This document shows positions 5,017-5,067 of a DNA stretch of 5,067 nt, one piece after another. Numbering within the stretch: position 1 is the stretch's first letter; each line of letters opens with the position of its first letter. Below the pieces are notes generated by a model. The model was not told the DNA's origin, ran no database searches, and saw only the letters and a program-made list of their open reading frames with translations. The position numbers were made by a program, and so were the translations under genes. Origin of the DNA: Nitrososphaerota archaeon (lineage in GTDB: Archaea; Thermoproteota; Bathyarchaeia; Bathyarchaeales; Bathycorpusculaceae); assembly GCA_031282985.1 (NCBI GenBank), contig JAITCR010000045.1, positions 1-5,067 of the forward strand, read 5' to 3'.

Positions 5017-5067
5017 ATGGTTGATAGCGTTAGTCGGTATGAGAAAGCATCTAAATTACGTTCAGAG
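5017..5067 (+). CDS. Start of an unidentified gene (cut by window edge)
   Basis: Seventeen codons from ATG 5017 stay open to the window end, giving MVDSVSRYEKASKLRSE. An in-frame TAA at 5011-5013 makes this ATG the first possible start in the frame. Good promoter spacing (TATA at 4971-4978) supports it as a real gene, though no strong ribosome binding site is present; GTGGTT at 5005-5010 is weak. The visible residues look like an amphipathic helix and are too few for a family assignment. Confidence 0.5.
   Translation, partial: MVDSVSRYEKASKLRSE

Overview
The window reads as low-GC archaeal DNA. The evidence is TATA/BRE-like promoters rather than -35/-10 boxes, Shine-Dalgarno sites placed 5 to 10 nt before starts, GTG and TTG starts next to ATG, T-rich 3' ends, and protein families common in archaea. 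A Bathyarchaeia-like or other mesophilic archaeon would fit. That lineage guess comes from general style, not from a marker gene.

Layout, left to right. (1) 1-69, minus strand: the first 23 codons of a transposase zinc-ribbon (IS1/InsA-like), running off the left edge. (2) 70-275: intergenic, with a candidate promoter and a clear ribosome binding site. It presumably also contains one end of the insertion sequence, which cannot be delimited here. (3) 276-2343, plus strand: a two-gene ABC-2 exporter operon, ATPase then permease, overlapping by 8 bp. (4) 2346-2380: a hairpin with T-tracts on both strands that separates the convergent permease and thymidylate kinase genes. (5) 2365-2961, minus strand: tmk, dTMP kinase. 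(6) 2962-3048: a short divergent promoter region centred on a perfect 14-bp palindrome. (7) 3049-4329, plus strand: a 426-aa HD-domain phosphohydrolase of the SAMHD1/dNTPase type with its catalytic set intact. (8) 4410-4940, plus strand: a 176-aa protein of unknown function with a C-terminal coiled coil and a TTG start. (9) 4934-4960: a strong hairpin across that gene's stop codon. (10) 4965-4978: a good BRE/TATA promoter for a gene that starts at 5017 and leaves the window after 17 codons.

Functionally there are two units. The ABC pair would export an unknown substrate across the cytoplasmic membrane. The tmk/HD pair faces away from a shared control region. One enzyme makes dTDP on the way to dTTP, and the other belongs to a family that hydrolyses dNTPs, so joint control of the deoxynucleotide pool is a reasonable hypothesis. 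No CRISPR array, tRNA, rRNA or complete mobile element was seen. The least explained items are the palindrome between tmk and the HD gene, and the 176-aa protein downstream of the HD gene.
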